From positions 1 to 64,000 of the forward strand of contig NZ_BMEU01000015.1 of NCBI RefSeq assembly GCF_014637085.1: a DNA stretch of 64,000 nt, read 5' to 3'. Made by a program: the position numbers and the translations under genes. The notes below the pieces were generated by a model, which worked only from the letters and a program-made list of their open reading frames with translations, was not told the origin of the DNA and did not search any database. This DNA is from Comamonas phosphati. Its GTDB lineage: Bacteria; Pseudomonadota; Gammaproteobacteria; Burkholderiales; Burkholderiaceae_C. Below, piece by piece: positions 19,776-29,041 of this stretch (positions are counted from its first letter, which is position 1; each line of letters starts with the position of its first letter).

Positions 19776-21155
19776 ATGAATGGCTTGAAAAATGCCCGCG
19801 TTGCTTTCGCAACCCGGCTGGCCCTGCTCAGCGTGCAGTTGCAAGCCCAGCTGCGCGCCCACCCCAAGCGCATTGCGGCCGCGGTCGCAGCCGTCCTGAT
19901 GACCGGCGGCAGCGCCGCCTTCGCCGTGGCCAGCCTGGGCCCGGACCCGGCCGACCTGCCCGTGCGCACCCTGACCGAGCCCGTGGCCTCCCTGGCCGAC
20001 GGCCACGAGCTGTCCGAACTCACGGACCTGCAATCGTTCTCGCTGTACCGCTCCGAAACCACGCGCCCCAGCGACACGGCCGAAACTCTGCTGCAACGCC
20101 TGGGCATCGCCGATCCGCAGGCCGCCGCCTATCTGCGCGCCGACGATCGGGTGCGCCAGAACGTGCTCGACCGCGCCGGCCGCCTGGTGTCCGCCGAAAC
20201 CACGCCCGACCAGCAGCTGCTGCGACTGACCGTGCGCTGGGCGCCCGATGAGGACGGCAGCTTCCGCCGCCTCGTCGTGGAACGCAAGGACGGCCGGCTG
20301 GCCACCCGCCTCGAGACCGACAGGCTCACGGCCAGCCCGCGCCTGGCCGGCGGCGTGATCCGCTCCAGCTTCTTCGCCGCCACCGACGCGGCCGACATTC
20401 CCGACAGCGTGGCCATGCAGATGGCCGACATCTTCCAGGGCGAAGTCGATTTCCGCCGCAGCCTGCGCAAGGGCGACCGCTTCACCGTGGTCTACGAATC
20501 GCTGGAAGCCGACGGCGAGCCGCTGCGCGCCGGCCGCGTGCTCAGCGCCGAGTTCCACAACGACGGCAAGACCAGCCAGGCCCTGTGGTTCCAGGAAAAC
20601 GGCCAGAAGGGCGCCTACTACACGCTGGACGGCAAGAGCAAGCGCCAGGCCTATCTGAACTTCCCCGTGGAGTTCTCGCGCATCAGCAGCGGCTTTGCCA
20701 TGCGCCTGCATCCCATCCAGAAGACCTGGCGCGCCCACCTGGGCACCGACTTCGCGGCCCCCACGGGCACCAAGGTCCGCACCGTGGGCGACGGCGTGGT
20801 TTCGTTTGCCGGCGTGCAGAACGGCTACGGCAACGTGGTCTTCGTCGACCATGCCAACAACCACACCACGGTGTATGCCCACCTGAGCCGCATCGGCGTG
20901 AAAAAGGGCCAGCATGTGGACCAGGGCGACATACTCGGCGCCGTGGGCCAGACCGGCTGGGCCACGGGCCCGCATCTGCACTTCGAGTTCCGCGTCAACG
21001 GCCAGCAGCAGGACCCGCTGGCCATCGCCCAGGCCACCGATGTCGCCAAGCCCATCGCCAAGGCGGCCCGCCCGGCCTTCGACAAGCTGGCCGCGCAGAT
21101 GCGCGTGGAGCTGGATGCCGGCGCTCAGATCTTCACCACGGCCAGTGCACGCTGA
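19776..21155 (+). CDS. M23 peptidoglycan endopeptidase (MepM-like)
   Basis: A 459-residue envelope protein with an N-terminal membrane anchor (about 30-55), a middle domain like the OapA/LysM-type region of MepM proteins, and a C-terminal LytM/M23 zinc peptidase domain (HLGTDFAAPTGT, the HxxxD motif near residue 326, and GPHLHFEF, the HxH motif near 405). All zinc ligands are present. It should cleave peptide cross-links in peptidoglycan during wall growth. ATG 19776 follows AAGGAT; a TTG three bases earlier is also in frame. A terminator follows, and anmK (wall recycling) is next on the same strand. Confidence 0.92.
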   Translation: MNGLKNARVAFATRLALLSVQLQAQLRAHPKRIAAAVAAVLMTGGSAAFAVASLGPDPADLPVRTLTEPVASLADGHELSELTDLQSFSLYRSETTRPSDTAETLLQRLGIADPQAAAYLRADDRVRQNVLDRAGRLVSAETTPDQQLLRLTVRWAPDEDGSFRRLVVERKDGRLATRLETDRLTASPRLAGGVIRSSFFAATDAADIPDSVAMQMADIFQGEVDFRRSLRKGDRFTVVYESLEADGEPLRAGRVLSAEFHNDGKTSQALWFQENGQKGAYYTLDGKSKRQAYLNFPVEFSRISSGFAMRLHPIQKTWRAHLGTDFAAPTGTKVRTVGDGVVSFAGVQNGYGNVVFVDHANNHTTVYAHLSRIGVKKGQHVDQGDILGAVGQTGWATGPHLHFEFRVNGQQQDPLAIAQATDVAKPIAKAARPAFDKLAAQMRVELDAGAQIFTTASAR

Positions 21156-21176
21156 CCACCGGCGTTTCGCGCTCCC

Positions 21177-21203
21177 AAGGGCTGCTTCAGGCAGCCCTTT
21201 TTC
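21177..21203 (+). terminator. Intrinsic terminator after M23 peptidase gene
   Basis: Stem AAGGGCTGC / GCAGCCCTT with a 5-base loop, followed by TTTTC, 20 bases after the stop codon. Confidence 0.85.
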
Positions 21204-21293
21204 TTTGCATCGAATACCGTTGGCATGCGCATCTGGCAAGCACCAGCCGCTACAGCTAAGATAGTGGATCGACTCCTCTCCAGCACCACTGCC

Positions 21294-22451
21294 ATGCCTT
21301 CTGCTTCTGCCGCCGCCCGGTCCCCTCTGTATATCGGTCTGATGTCGGGCACTTCGCTGGATGGCGTCGACGGCGTGCTGGTGGATTTCTCGCAAGGAAC
21401 CCGGGTGCTGGGGCATGCGAGCTGCGGCTTCGATGCCCGGCTGCGCGCCGAACTGCTGGCCTTGAATACGCCCGGCGGGCAGGACGAGCTGCACCGCGCG
21501 GCCCTGGCGGCCAATGCCCTGGCGCGCAGCTATGCCGACGTGGTCGGCCAGTTGCTGCAGCAAAGCGGCACGCCGGCGGCGCAGGTGGCGGCCATAGGCG
21601 CCCACGGCCAGACCGTGCGCCACCGCCCGCAGATGTTCGACGGCACCGGCTATACGCTGCAACTCAACAGCCCGGCCCTGCTGGCGGAACTGACGGGCAT
21701 TGCCGTGGTGGCCGACCTGCGCAGCCGCGATGTGGCCGCCGGCGGGCAAGGGGCGCCTCTGGTGCCAGCCTTCCATCACGGCCTGTTCGGCCGGCCCGGG
21801 AAAACCACGCTGGTGCTCAATATCGGCGGCATCGCCAATCTGAGCGTGCTGCCCCCCAGCGGCGGGGACGACGGCGCGGTGCTCGGCTTCGACTGCGGCC
21901 CCGGCAATGCGCTCATGGACGGCTGGTGCCTGCGGCACACCGGCCAGGCTTTCGACGCAGGCGGTCAATGGGCTGCTTCGGGCCGGGTGCTGCCCGAGCT
22001 GCTGGCACGGCTGATGGGCGAGCCTTTCCTGGCCCAGCAGCCGCCCAAGAGCACGGGCCGCGACCTGTTCCATGCCGACTGGCTGGCCGGGCATCTGCAG
22101 CGCCATGCGGCGCACGCCGGTCCCGCCGATGTGCAAGCCACGCTGACCGAGTTCACGGCCGCCAGCTGCGCCGAGGCCGTGCGTCGCTTCGGCCGGGGCG
22201 GCCGCGAGCTGCTGATCTGCGGCGGCGGCGCGCTCAACACCCATCTGATGCAAAGGCTGGCGGCGCTGCTGCCCGGCGTGCAGGTCACGACAACGGCAGC
22301 CCGGGGCCTGCCGCCGCTGCAGGTGGAAGCCGCGGCCTTTGCCTGGCTGGCACGCCAGGCGCTGCTGGGCCTGCCTGGCAACCTGCCCAGCGTGACCGGC
22401 GCGCGCGGCCCTCGCATTCTGGGCGCCATTTACCCCGCCCATCCCGCCTGA
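21294..22451 (+). CDS. anmK: Anhydro-N-acetylmuramic acid kinase
   Basis: AnmK opens and phosphorylates 1,6-anhydroMurNAc released from the wall, returning it to MurNAc-6-phosphate for recycling. The 385-residue protein carries the family motifs GLMSGTSLDGVDGVL near the N-terminus, GQTVRH, NIGGIANLS, GFDCGPGNALMDGW and CGGGALN, typical of this sugar-kinase/HSP70-fold family at normal length. ATG 21294 gives the conserved N-terminus; the frame upstream to 21225 is not conserved-looking. It follows the M23 peptidase gene, linking wall cleavage and recycling by location. Confidence 0.95.
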   Translation: MPSASAAARSPLYIGLMSGTSLDGVDGVLVDFSQGTRVLGHASCGFDARLRAELLALNTPGGQDELHRAALAANALARSYADVVGQLLQQSGTPAAQVAAIGAHGQTVRHRPQMFDGTGYTLQLNSPALLAELTGIAVVADLRSRDVAAGGQGAPLVPAFHHGLFGRPGKTTLVLNIGGIANLSVLPPSGGDDGAVLGFDCGPGNALMDGWCLRHTGQAFDAGGQWAASGRVLPELLARLMGEPFLAQQPPKSTGRDLFHADWLAGHLQRHAAHAGPADVQATLTEFTAASCAEAVRRFGRGGRELLICGGGALNTHLMQRLAALLPGVQVTTTAARGLPPLQVEAAAFAWLARQALLGLPGNLPSVTGARGPRILGAIYPAHPA

Positions 22452-22542
22452 ATCTGAAGCCATGGCGGTGGCGCCGGCTATTCGACCCGCATGGCAGAAC
22501 GCCGCAACAACGCAAAACCCTCTCGAGATCCGCCCTCTCCCC

Positions 22543-24987
22543 ATGTTCCCCGCTCTCCTCCACCGGCCTGCCCTGTGGCTTCACGGCCTGCTGCGGATCA
22601 CGGCCTGTGCCGCCGCCTGCATGCTGATCTCCCCCGTCTGGGCCGCGCCCGCGGCGCAGCCCAGACGTCCGCAGGTACTGATCCTGCTGTCCTATCACCC
22701 GGGGTATGACTGGGAAGACCGCATTCTGGCCGGCATCCAGGAATGGGGCGGCGATACGGCAACCAAACCCATGCTCCACACCGAGTGGATGGACACCAAG
22801 CGCTACCCCGGCCTGGAGCAGCGCCAGCGCCTGGCCCGCTATCTGGCGGACAAATATGCGCAGCAGCGCTTCGACCTGATCGCCACGGTCGACGACAACG
22901 CCCTGGACTTCGTGGCCCGCCAGACCGCGCTCTTTGGCGACACGCCCGTGGTGTTCAGCGGCGTCAACGCAGAGCCGGAGCCAATCGTCGGCCACCGGCC
23001 CAAGGTGACGGGCATTCTCGAGCGCTTCGACCTGAGCCGCACGCTGCGCACGGCCCTGTCCCTGCACACCGGCACGCGCAAGCTGGTGTTCATCACGCCC
23101 CAGGACGACACAGGCACCCGCCTGCGCGCCGGGGTGGATGCCATGCTGGCCCGGCAGCCGTCCGCCCCGCAGGTGGAGCACTGGATCACGCCCGACCTGT
23201 CGCTCCTCGGCGAACGCCTGCGGCAGCAGCCCGGGGGCACGCTGGTCTTCGTCCTGGGCTCCATCCCCGCACAGGCGGGCCGGCCGCCGCTGGAGCCCGA
23301 GGAGGTGGTCGCCTACGTGCATGCCCGCACCGATCTGCCCGTGTATTCCGATCTGGACTCCTCCGTGGGCCGCGGCGCCGTGGGCGGCTATCTGAACAGC
23401 GGCCTGGAGACCGGCCGGTTGCAGGCATCGATGGCGCAACGGGTACTGGCCGGCGAGGATCCTGCGCAAATGCCCTATGTGCGCGAGACGCCGATGACCC
23501 TGCTGTTCGATGACCGGGAGCTGCGCCGCCTGGGCCTGAAGACGGGCGGCCTGCCCGGGGGCAGCACCCTGCTCAACGAACCCGCTTCGGTCTCGGATTC
23601 CAAGTACCGCCAGCCGCTGATCGGCTTTTCACTGGTGGTGGCCCTGCTGCTGCTCAGCGTGGCGGCCCTGGTCATACGCAGCCGCATGCTGGCCGAACGC
23701 CAGCGCGCCCTGCATTACCAGGCCACGCACGACGACCTCACGGGCTTGCCCAACCGCCATGGCCTGCCCCGGTTGCTGCAGCAGGCCTCGCGCAACGCAG
23801 CCAGCGAACACGAGCAGGTGGCCCTGGTGATGCTGGGCCTGAACCGCTTCAAGCTCGTCAACGACACCTACGGCCATGCCTTCAGCGATGCCGTCGTGGC
23901 GGCCGTGGCCGAGCGCCTGCGCAACTGGCGCTCGGACCGCGAAGCGCTGGCGCACTTCGGCGGCGACTCCTTCGTCATCGTCTCGCACTTTCGCGGCGAG
24001 CCCGCGCTCGAACGCCTGCGCGCCCGCTGCGAAGCCCTGCTCCGCAGGCCCTTCATCATCAACGGCCAGCGCATCCCCGTCACCGCGGCCTTCGGCATGA
24101 GCACGGCCGTGCTGAAAGCGCAGGACCCCGAGCGGCTGCTGCGCGAGGCCGACATGGCCATGTACGAAGCCAAGCGCAACCGCCGCACGCAGGTGGAGGT
24201 CTTCGACCGCCGCATCCATGTACGCACCACGCGCCAGTTCCAGATCGAGGCCCGCCTGCCCGATGCCATCGCGCGCGGCGAGATCGAGGTCTACTTCCAG
24301 CCCATCATGGACACCGCCCGCAGCTGCATCGCAGGCTTCGAGGCGCTGGCCCGCTGGCAGCATCCCGATCTGGGAGCCGTACCGCCTCTGGAATTCATCC
24401 GCGCTGCCACCGAGTCGGGCCATATCGGCGCACTCACGCAATGCGTGCTGCGCAAGGCCTGCATCGCTTTCCTGCCGCACCTGACCAGCCCCGCCCAACC
24501 CTATCTGGCCGTGAACGTGTCGGTCAGCGACATCTACGGCGGCGAATTTCCCGCGCAGCTGGCCAAGACACTGGCCCGCATGGGCATGCCTGCAGATCGG
24601 CTGGTGCTGGAGGTGACCGAGGACATGCTGCTGGGAGACGAGCAGCTTGTCGGCCAGACGCTGGCACAGCTGCGCAGCCAGGGCGTACGCATCGCCATCG
24701 ACGACTTCGGTACCGGCTATTCCTCCATGAGCTATCTGTCGCACTACCAGGTCCACATCATCAAGATCGACCGCAGCTTCGTGCGCAATCTCACCACCAA
24801 CCCACAGGACCAGAAGATCGTGCGCGCCATCATCTCCATGGCCAGCGACCTCGATCTCGGCGTGGTCACCGAAGGCGTGGAGACCGAGGAGCAGTCCGCC
24901 CTGCTGCACGGCATGGGCTGCGTGCTGCAGCAGGGCTATGCCTTCAGCCGCCCCCAACCAACAACGCATTGGGCGGAGCAACTCTGA
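22543..24987 (+). CDS. Periplasmic-sensing GGDEF/EAL protein with degenerate GGDEF
   Basis: An 814-residue protein with a signal peptide or first membrane segment (about 12-40), a periplasmic ABC-substrate-binding-like sensor domain (about 45-345: QVLILLSYHPGYDWEDRIL), a transmembrane segment (about 358-382), a GGDEF domain (about 400-560) and an EAL domain (about 570-810). The GGDEF site reads GGDSF (near 472), so diguanylate cyclase activity is doubtful. The EAL domain keeps EALARW, NVSVSD, EVTEDM, DDFGTGYSS, KIDRSF and EGVET, so c-di-GMP phosphodiesterase activity is likely. It probably links a periplasmic ligand to biofilm or motility control. ATG 22543 places the signal peptide at the N-terminus; the frame extends upstream to 22462. 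Confidence 0.88.
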   Translation: MFPALLHRPALWLHGLLRITACAAACMLISPVWAAPAAQPRRPQVLILLSYHPGYDWEDRILAGIQEWGGDTATKPMLHTEWMDTKRYPGLEQRQRLARYLADKYAQQRFDLIATVDDNALDFVARQTALFGDTPVVFSGVNAEPEPIVGHRPKVTGILERFDLSRTLRTALSLHTGTRKLVFITPQDDTGTRLRAGVDAMLARQPSAPQVEHWITPDLSLLGERLRQQPGGTLVFVLGSIPAQAGRPPLEPEEVVAYVHARTDLPVYSDLDSSVGRGAVGGYLNSGLETGRLQASMAQRVLAGEDPAQMPYVRETPMTLLFDDRELRRLGLKTGGLPGGSTLLNEPASVSDSKYRQPLIGFSLVVALLLLSVAALVIRSRMLAERQRALHYQATHDDLTGLPNRHGLPRLLQQASRNAASEHEQVALVMLGLNRFKLVNDTYGHAFSDAVVAAVAERLRNWRSDREALAHFGGDSFVIVSHFRGEPALERLRARCEALLRRPFIINGQRIPVTAAFGMSTAVLKAQDPERLLREADMAMYEAKRNRRTQVEVFDRRIHVRTTRQFQIEARLPDAIARGEIEVYFQPIMDTARSCIAGFEALARWQHPDLGAVPPLEFIRAATESGHIGALTQCVLRKACIAFLPHLTSPAQPYLAVNVSVSDIYGGEFPAQLAKTLARMGMPADRLVLEVTEDMLLGDEQLVGQTLAQLRSQGVRIAIDDFGTGYSSMSYLSHYQVHIIKIDRSFVRNLTTNPQDQKIVRAIISMASDLDLGVVTEGVETEEQSALLHGMGCVLQQGYAFSRPQPTTHWAEQL

Positions 24988-25009
24988 AACTGACGCGATC
25001 CAAGCGCGG

Positions 25010-25086
25010 GACGGCCAGCAAGGGCCGCCCCGCAGCAAAGGCCGTCGTCCCCCTCAGGGGGAAGCCGCGCAGCGGCTCAGGGGGTG
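25010..25086 (-). repeat. Dispersed three-hairpin repeat, copy 2 (after purine permease)
   Basis: Sense-strand order after the permease stop (7 bases away): ACCCCCTGAGCCGC, GCCGC/GCGGC hairpin, CCCCC/GGGGG hairpin, then the outer ACGGCC/GGCCGT stem. It lies between convergent genes. Confidence 0.75.
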
Positions 25087-25088
25087 CC

Positions 25089-26390
25089 TCAGTGCCCACC
25101 CAAGTAGATGAACTTGAACAGGAAAACGGCGGCGATCAGCCACACGATCCAGTGCACTTCCTTGGCCTTGCCGGTGAACAGCTTGAGCACGGCATAGGTG
25201 ATGAAACCAAATGCCAGGCCATTGGCGATGGAGTAGGTGAAGGGCATCATCAGGGCCGTGACCACGGCAGGCACGGCTTCCGTGGTTTCGTCCCACTGCA
25301 CTTCGGTCAGGTCCTTGAGCATCAGGCAGGCCACGAACAGCAGCGCCGGAGCCGTGGCATAGCCGGGCACCACGCCGGCCAGCGGCGCGATGAACAGGCA
25401 GACCAGGAACAGCACGGCCACCGTCAGGGCCGTCAGACCGGTGCGCCCGCCGGCCTGCACGCCGGCGGCGCTTTCCACATAGGCGGTGGTGCTGGAGGTG
25501 CCGAGCATGGAGCCGACGAAGATGGCGCCGGAGTCGGCCAGCAGCGAGCGGTTGAAACGACCCATGCGCTCGGGCACCAGCAGGCCGGCGCGGCGCGCCA
25601 CGCCCATCAGCGTGCCGGTGGCATCGAACAGTTCGACCAGGAAGAACACCAGCACCACGTTGAGAATGCCGCCCGTCAGCGCGGCCTTGATGTCCAGCTT
25701 GAACAGCGTGGGTTCGATGGAAGGCGGCATGGAGAACACGCCCCTGAATTCATTGCCGCCGAAGAAGAACGAGGCCACGGTGACGGCCAGGATGCCGATC
25801 AGCAGCGCCCCAGGCACCTTGAGGCGGTCCAGCACCGCGATCAGCAGAAAGCCCAGCGAAGCCATGATGACCTCGGGCTTGTGCAGATCGCCCAGCGTCA
25901 CATAGGTCGCGCCGTCGGCAGCCACGACGCCGGCCGTCTTGAGGGCGATCAGCGCCAGGAACAGGCCGATGCCCACGGTGATGGCCACGCGTATGGAGTG
26001 CGGAATGCCCTTGATGATCAGCTCGCGCAGGCCGAACACCGTGGCGATCAGGAACAGGCAGCCCGAGACGAAGACCGCGCCCAGCGCCGCCTCCCAGGTG
26101 AAACCCATCTTGAGCACCACCACATAGGCGAAATAGGCGTTGAGCCCCATGCCCGGCGCCAGCGCGATCGGGTAGTTGGCATAGAGCGCCATGATGCTGG
26201 TGCCCAGCGCCGCGATCAGGCAGGTGGCCACAAAGACCGCCCCCTTGGGCATGCCCGCATCCCCCAGGATCGAGGGATTGACGAACATGATGTAGGCCAT
26301 GGTGAGAAACGTGGTCAGGCCCGCGACCAGTTCCGTGCGCACATCGGTTCCGTGCTCACTGAGTTTGAATACCCGTTCTGTCAAATTCAT
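25089..26390 (-). CDS. NCS2 (AzgA-like) purine permease
   Basis: A 433-residue integral membrane protein with about 12-14 hydrophobic segments. It opens with the hallmark of AzgA-type hypoxanthine/guanine/adenine permeases (TELVAGLTTFLTMAYIMFVN, then NPSILGDAGM) and keeps the SSSTAYVESAAGVQAGGRTG motif typical of the family. ATG 26390 gives the standard N-terminus; the frame is open to 26447. It lies immediately downstream of xdhAB on the same strand with a 180-bp gap, consistent with uptake of hypoxanthine or xanthine for the dehydrogenase. Confidence 0.92.
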   Translation of the reverse strand: MNLTERVFKLSEHGTDVRTELVAGLTTFLTMAYIMFVNPSILGDAGMPKGAVFVATCLIAALGTSIMALYANYPIALAPGMGLNAYFAYVVVLKMGFTWEAALGAVFVSGCLFLIATVFGLRELIIKGIPHSIRVAITVGIGLFLALIALKTAGVVAADGATYVTLGDLHKPEVIMASLGFLLIAVLDRLKVPGALLIGILAVTVASFFFGGNEFRGVFSMPPSIEPTLFKLDIKAALTGGILNVVLVFFLVELFDATGTLMGVARRAGLLVPERMGRFNRSLLADSGAIFVGSMLGTSSTTAYVESAAGVQAGGRTGLTALTVAVLFLVCLFIAPLAGVVPGYATAPALLFVACLMLKDLTEVQWDETTEAVPAVVTALMMPFTYSIANGLAFGFITYAVLKLFTGKAKEVHWIVWLIAAVFLFKFIYLGGH

Positions 26391-26570
26391 CGCATTGTCT
26401 CCGTGTTGTTTTTGCGAGCAAGGCGCAACGGTCAGTGAACGCGCCAAGGTCCGGTGCCACGCATCCCGTGGCGCAAGAAAGGCCGCACCACCAGGATCGG
26501 CGGGCGGCCGGGGACTTCTGCAGCCGCCTGCCGCGGGTCAACGCAGCCGGCGGTCGCCAATGGGGTGGGT

Positions 26571-29024
26571 TTATGTCGCCTGGGCCTGCACCGCCTGCAC
26601 GGCGCGCAAAATGGCCTCGGGGGTGGCCGGCGCGCGCAGCGGCGGGTTGCTGTTCACACCGCCCACGGACGCAATCGCGTCGCGGATGGCGAAGAACACC
26701 GAGAACGGCAGCAGCAGCGGGGGCTCGCCCACCGCCTTGCTGCGGTGGATGGAGTCCTCGAAGTTCTGGCCCTCGAACAGGCGCACGTTGAACACGGGCG
26801 GGCAGTCGTTGGCCGTGGGGATCTTGTAGGTGCTGGGCGCGTGCGTGGTGAGCTTGCCGCTTTGCGGATGCCAGACCAGCTCCTCGGTGGTCAGCCAGCC
26901 CATGCCCTGGATGAAGGCGCCCTCGACCTGGCCCACGTCCACGGCCGGGTTCAGCGACTTGCCCACATCGTGCAGCACGTCGGTGCGCAGCAGCTTCCAT
27001 TCGCCGGTCAGCGTATCGATCACCACCTCGCTCACGGCCGCGCCGTAGGCGAAGTAGAAGAAGGGGCGGCCCTTCATGGCCTTGCCGTCCCAGTGCAGGC
27101 CGGGCGTGGCGTAGAAGCCGTCCGACCACAGCTGCACGCGGCGCAGATAGGCATTGCGCACCAGCTCGGCAAAGTCCACGGACCTGCCGTTCACCTGCAC
27201 CCGGTCGTTGGCGAAGCGCACCTCCCTGGCGTCGCCGCCGTACAGCTCGACGGCGCAGGCCGCCAGGCGCTCGCGCAGCCGGCGTGCCGCATCCTGGGCG
27301 GCCTTGCCGTTGAGGTCGGCGCCCGTGGAGGCCGCCGTGGCCGAGGTGTTGGCCACCTTGGTCGTGTCGGTGGCGGTGACGCGCACGCGCTCGAAGGCCA
27401 CGCCCAGCTCGTGGGCCACCACCTGGGCCACCTTGGTGTTCAGGCCCTGGCCCATTTCGGTGCCGCCGTGGTTCACGAGGATGGAGCCGTCGGTATAGAT
27501 ATGCACCAGCGCGCCGGCCTGGTTGAAATGGGCCACGTTGAACGAGATGCCGAACTTCAGCGGCGTCAGCGACAGGCCGCGCTTGAGCACCGGGCTGTGC
27601 GCATTGAAGGCATTCACGGCTTCGCGGCGGGCGCGGTAGTCGCTGCTTTCCTCCAGCTGGGCCACCAGATCATGGATCACGTTGTCCACCACGGTCTGCT
27701 CGTAGGGCGTGACGTTGTTGCCGTCCGTGCCGTAGAAATTCACGCGCCGCACGTCGAGCGCATCGCGGCCCAGGTCGCGTGCGATCGTCTCCATGATGTA
27801 CTCGATGGCGATGGCCCCCTGCGGACCGCCGAAGCCGCGGAAGGCCGTGTTGCTCTGGGTATTGGTCTTGCCGCAGTAGCCGTGCATGGACACGTCGGGC
27901 AGCCAGTAGGCATTGTCGAAGTGGCACAGGGCGCGCGTCATCACCGGCGCCGACAGGTCGGCCGAGTGGCCGGCGCGCGAGACCATGGTGATTTCCGCGC
28001 CCAGGATGCGGCCCTCGTCGTCGTAGCCCACCTCGTACTCGTACCAGAAGCAGTGGCGGCGGCCCGTGATCATGAAGTCGTCGTCGCGGTCCAGGCGCAA
28101 CTTCACGGGCCTGCGCAGGCGCGTGGCGGCCACGGCGGCCACGCAGGCGAACAGGGCCGATTGCGATTCCTTGCCGCCGAAGCCGCCGCCCATGCGGCGG
28201 CACTCCACATGCACCGCGTGCGAGGCCAGGCCCAGCGCATGGGCCACCAGATGCTGCATCTCGCTGGGGTGCTGGGTGGAGCAGTGGACATGCACCGCGC
28301 CGTCTTCCTTGGGGATGGCGTAGCTGATCTGACCTTCCAGATAGAACTGCTCCTGGCCGCCCACGTCCAGCGTGCTCTTGAGGCGGTGCGGCGCCTTGGC
28401 TATCGCCGCGCGCGCGCCTCCCTCGTGCGTGCTGCGCTCCAGGTGCATGGGTGGCAGCACGTACTGGCCCAGTTCGTGCGCCTTCTGCGGCGTCAGCACC
28501 GGAGCGGCCTCGGTGATCGTGGCCACGCTCCCGGCCAGGGCAGCCGCGCGGCGCGCTGCGTCGCGGCTCCTGGCAATCACGGCGAACATGGGCTGGCCCA
28601 CGTAGCGGATCTCGCCGTCGCACAGAATGGGATCGTCGTGGATGATGGAGCCGCAGTCGTTGAGGCCGGGGATGTCGGCCGCCGTGAGCACCTCCACCAC
28701 CTCGGGCATGGCGCGCACCGACTCCAGCGCCAGCGCCGTCAGGCGGCCGCTGGCGCTGGGCGACAGACCCAGGGCGCAGTGCAGCGTGCCTTCGAGCTCG
28801 GGCAGGTCATCGATATAGGCGGCCTCGCCGGCCACATGCAGGTGCGCCGATTCATGGGGGCGGCTGATGCCCACGCGGGCGCCGTCCTGCAGGGCCTCGG
28901 CCTCGCTCTTCGCATCGATGCGGGACGCCGTGTTCTTCAGGTAGTGGGCAAAGGCCTCGGCCGGCTGGGTTGCGACGGCGGGAGCGGCGACCAAGGGCGC
29001 AATGGGTTCGTGCAGTTTGTTCAT
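26571..29024 (-). CDS. xdhB: Xanthine dehydrogenase molybdopterin-binding subunit
   Basis: The large subunit of a two-subunit molybdenum hydroxylase that oxidises hypoxanthine to xanthine and xanthine to uric acid. The 817-residue chain has the cofactor-binding motifs GGGFGGKESQ, FRGFGGPQG and EMGQGLNTK, and AVGEPPLLLPFS near the C-terminus, which carries the catalytic glutamate. The length is normal for XdhB. The start ATG 29024 is 17 bases after the xdhA stop, so the two are cotranscribed. The accessory gene xdhC, often third in the operon, is not present; the permease gene follows instead. Confidence 0.95.
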   Translation of the reverse strand: MNKLHEPIAPLVAAPAVATQPAEAFAHYLKNTASRIDAKSEAEALQDGARVGISRPHESAHLHVAGEAAYIDDLPELEGTLHCALGLSPSASGRLTALALESVRAMPEVVEVLTAADIPGLNDCGSIIHDDPILCDGEIRYVGQPMFAVIARSRDAARRAAALAGSVATITEAAPVLTPQKAHELGQYVLPPMHLERSTHEGGARAAIAKAPHRLKSTLDVGGQEQFYLEGQISYAIPKEDGAVHVHCSTQHPSEMQHLVAHALGLASHAVHVECRRMGGGFGGKESQSALFACVAAVAATRLRRPVKLRLDRDDDFMITGRRHCFWYEYEVGYDDEGRILGAEITMVSRAGHSADLSAPVMTRALCHFDNAYWLPDVSMHGYCGKTNTQSNTAFRGFGGPQGAIAIEYIMETIARDLGRDALDVRRVNFYGTDGNNVTPYEQTVVDNVIHDLVAQLEESSDYRARREAVNAFNAHSPVLKRGLSLTPLKFGISFNVAHFNQAGALVHIYTDGSILVNHGGTEMGQGLNTKVAQVVAHELGVAFERVRVTATDTTKVANTSATAASTGADLNGKAAQDAARRLRERLAACAVELYGGDAREVRFANDRVQVNGRSVDFAELVRNAYLRRVQLWSDGFYATPGLHWDGKAMKGRPFFYFAYGAAVSEVVIDTLTGEWKLLRTDVLHDVGKSLNPAVDVGQVEGAFIQGMGWLTTEELVWHPQSGKLTTHAPSTYKIPTANDCPPVFNVRLFEGQNFEDSIHRSKAVGEPPLLLPFSVFFAIRDAIASVGGVNSNPPLRAPATPEAILRAVQAVQAQAT

Positions 29025-29041
29025 CTCAGGCTCCTACAGTC

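Noticed and set aside
19635-22544. 969-codon frame on the minus strand across the M23 peptidase and anmK
   Set aside because: Runs antisense through two well-supported genes; low-complexity Ala/Gly/His-rich translation typical of GC-rich shadows.
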